DNA from: DASPXY01 sp038227745
Lineage (GTDB): Bacteria; Planctomycetota; Planctomycetia; Gemmatales; Gemmataceae
Reading direction: 5' to 3'
Length of the DNA stretch: 6,118 nt
Assembly: GCA_038227745.1 (NCBI GenBank)
Contig: JBBRPS010000644.1
Span: 1 to 6,118 of the forward strand
Shown in pieces: positions 5,422 to 6,118 of the stretch. A model generated the notes under the pieces. That model saw only the letters and a list, made by a program, of their open reading frames with translations, did no database searches and was not told the origin of the DNA. The stretch's first letter is position 1. Each line of letters begins with the position of its first letter. Made by a program: the position numbers and the translations under genes.

Positions 5422-6118
5422 ATGGAGCGTCCTGTGCTGGGTCTCTTGATCATCCTGCTCGTGCTGGGCGTGACGCTGACGGTGGTGCTGTGGGCCGGCA
5501 CCCTGTTCCTGCAGGGCTACTTCTACACCGAACCCACGAGCGGCATCTTCTGGCAGGCGCCGGCCGCCGGCCTGGTGCTGACGCTGTTCTTCGGCCTGTG
5601 GTGTCTGCTCGATTACAACGCCGAGGGGGCGCGGCCCGACGACCTGCCGTACGACACGATCTTCCGCTTCAGCGCCGAGGACGCCAAGGCGAAGAACCCC
5701 GTCCCGTACCTCTGGGCGATCAGGAAGAACGAGAAGGCCCCGATCAAGTATCGGTGGGCGAAATCGGACCGGCTCGGCGGGAGTCAGTATCAAATGGATC
5801 GGGACGGCCGACCGGACCGGAACGTGCCGTGGCGGCCGGTCGGCGTGATCGCGCTCCTGGTCGAGGAGGACGGCCAGAAGGTGCGCTACGACCTGGCGCC
5901 GGCGCAGGAGGGGAATAGCTACCGCCGTTTCCTCAGCCCAGACGGCTGGGAGATCAAGGAGTACGACAGCGGTCCGACGGGACAGCCGACGGTCTTTCGC
6001 ACCGGGCGGTTTCTGGCGAACATGCTGCTGAACCTGCTGCACTTCGGGGTGTGGTTCGCGTGCCTGTCGCTGATCCTGCGCTTCCAGTACACGCACGCGC
6101 TGGGGCTGGCGCTGGTGC
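5422..6118 (+). CDS. Integral membrane protein of unknown function, 3' end cut by the window
   Basis: From the ATG at 5422 the frame is open for 232 codons to the window end without a stop, so the gene is partial. Residues 5-30 (LGLLIILLVLGVTLTVVLW and onward) and about 46-63 (AAGLVLTLFFGLWCLL) are transmembrane helices; a soluble segment of about 140 residues follows, and a third hydrophobic region starts near 198 (ANMLLNLLHFGVWFACLSLILRF) and continues past the window. The soluble part has YDTIFRFS (77-84), GVIALLVEEDGQKVRYDL and the conserved-looking DSGPTGQPTVFRTGRFL (182-198). I recall similar planctomycete proteins of unknown function, but know no activity. Third codon positions are almost all G or C, and the frame preserves three hydrophobic segments, which the opposite-strand frame does not. 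A G-rich stretch (GGGGG, 5408-5412) is the only ribosome-site candidate. The gene diverges from the redoxin gene. Confidence 0.8.
   Translation, partial: MERPVLGLLIILLVLGVTLTVVLWAGTLFLQGYFYTEPTSGIFWQAPAAGLVLTLFFGLWCLLDYNAEGARPDDLPYDTIFRFSAEDAKAKNPVPYLWAIRKNEKAPIKYRWAKSDRLGGSQYQMDRDGRPDRNVPWRPVGVIALLVEEDGQKVRYDLAPAQEGNSYRRFLSPDGWEIKEYDSGPTGQPTVFRTGRFLANMLLNLLHFGVWFACLSLILRFQYTHALGLALV

Noticed and set aside
3516..5501. 661-codon open frame on the minus strand
   Set aside because: It is Arg/Ala/Pro-rich low-complexity sequence and out of frame with the redoxin and small protein genes, which have a signal peptide, domains and ribosome sites. GC-rich DNA keeps shadow frames open.
5152..6096. 314-codon minus-strand frame opposite the membrane protein
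   Set aside because: It is Gln/Arg-rich, has no hydrophobic or domain signal, and would overlap the promoter and start of the redoxin gene.

Overview
The window is GC-rich bacterial DNA with six gene loci. It looks like a chromosomal stretch of a planctomycete, most likely of the Gemmata/Gemmataceae type. That assignment rests on three things: the style of the proteins (secreted or lipid-anchored proteins of unknown function, an ECF-like sigma factor with no adjacent anti-sigma gene, a C-terminal redoxin domain on a secreted protein), strongly G/C-biased third codon positions, and short GC-rich palindromes between genes. It comes from memory of such genomes, not from a search. TGA is used as an ordinary stop elsewhere in the window (sigma factor, lipoprotein, end of the redoxin gene), so the standard bacterial code applies.

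Layout. Left block, plus strand: a short palindrome (10-34), a secreted lysine-rich protein that appears to contain two copies of one domain (81-1106), a 219-bp gap, then a sigma-70/ECF-like sigma factor starting at GTG (1326-1943). A strong near-perfect hairpin (1966-2013) follows and separates this block from the convergent block. Middle block, minus strand, read from right to left: a secreted protein with a C-terminal thioredoxin-fold domain (5164 down to 3707), a small cytoplasmic protein of unknown function with a very good Shine-Dalgarno (3519 to 3034), a 12-bp-arm palindrome (3023-2996), and a lipoprotein resembling the LolA/LppX fold (2959 to 2033). Right block, plus strand: a divergent membrane protein gene that runs off the window end (5422-6118); it needs its own translation because no stop is reached.

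The main anomaly is in the redoxin gene. Its reading frame is open for 485 codons except for a single TGA at codon 208 (4543-4541). Both sides stay in the same frame and read as one protein, so this is a point nonsense change (most simply Trp TGG to TGA), a sequence error, or, much less likely, recoding. A bulged hairpin with GGUCU in its apical loop begins three nucleotides after the TGA; it formally resembles a bacterial SECIS element and is reported as a low-probability but testable idea. The redoxin domain also lacks both cysteines of the CxxC motif.

How the genes work together can only be partly inferred. Three of the six products (secreted protein, lipoprotein, redoxin protein) carry export signals, one is an integral membrane protein, and the sigma factor is the only evident regulator. 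No mobile element, CRISPR array, tRNA, rRNA or defence system was seen. I did not find a convincing new multi-gene system here.
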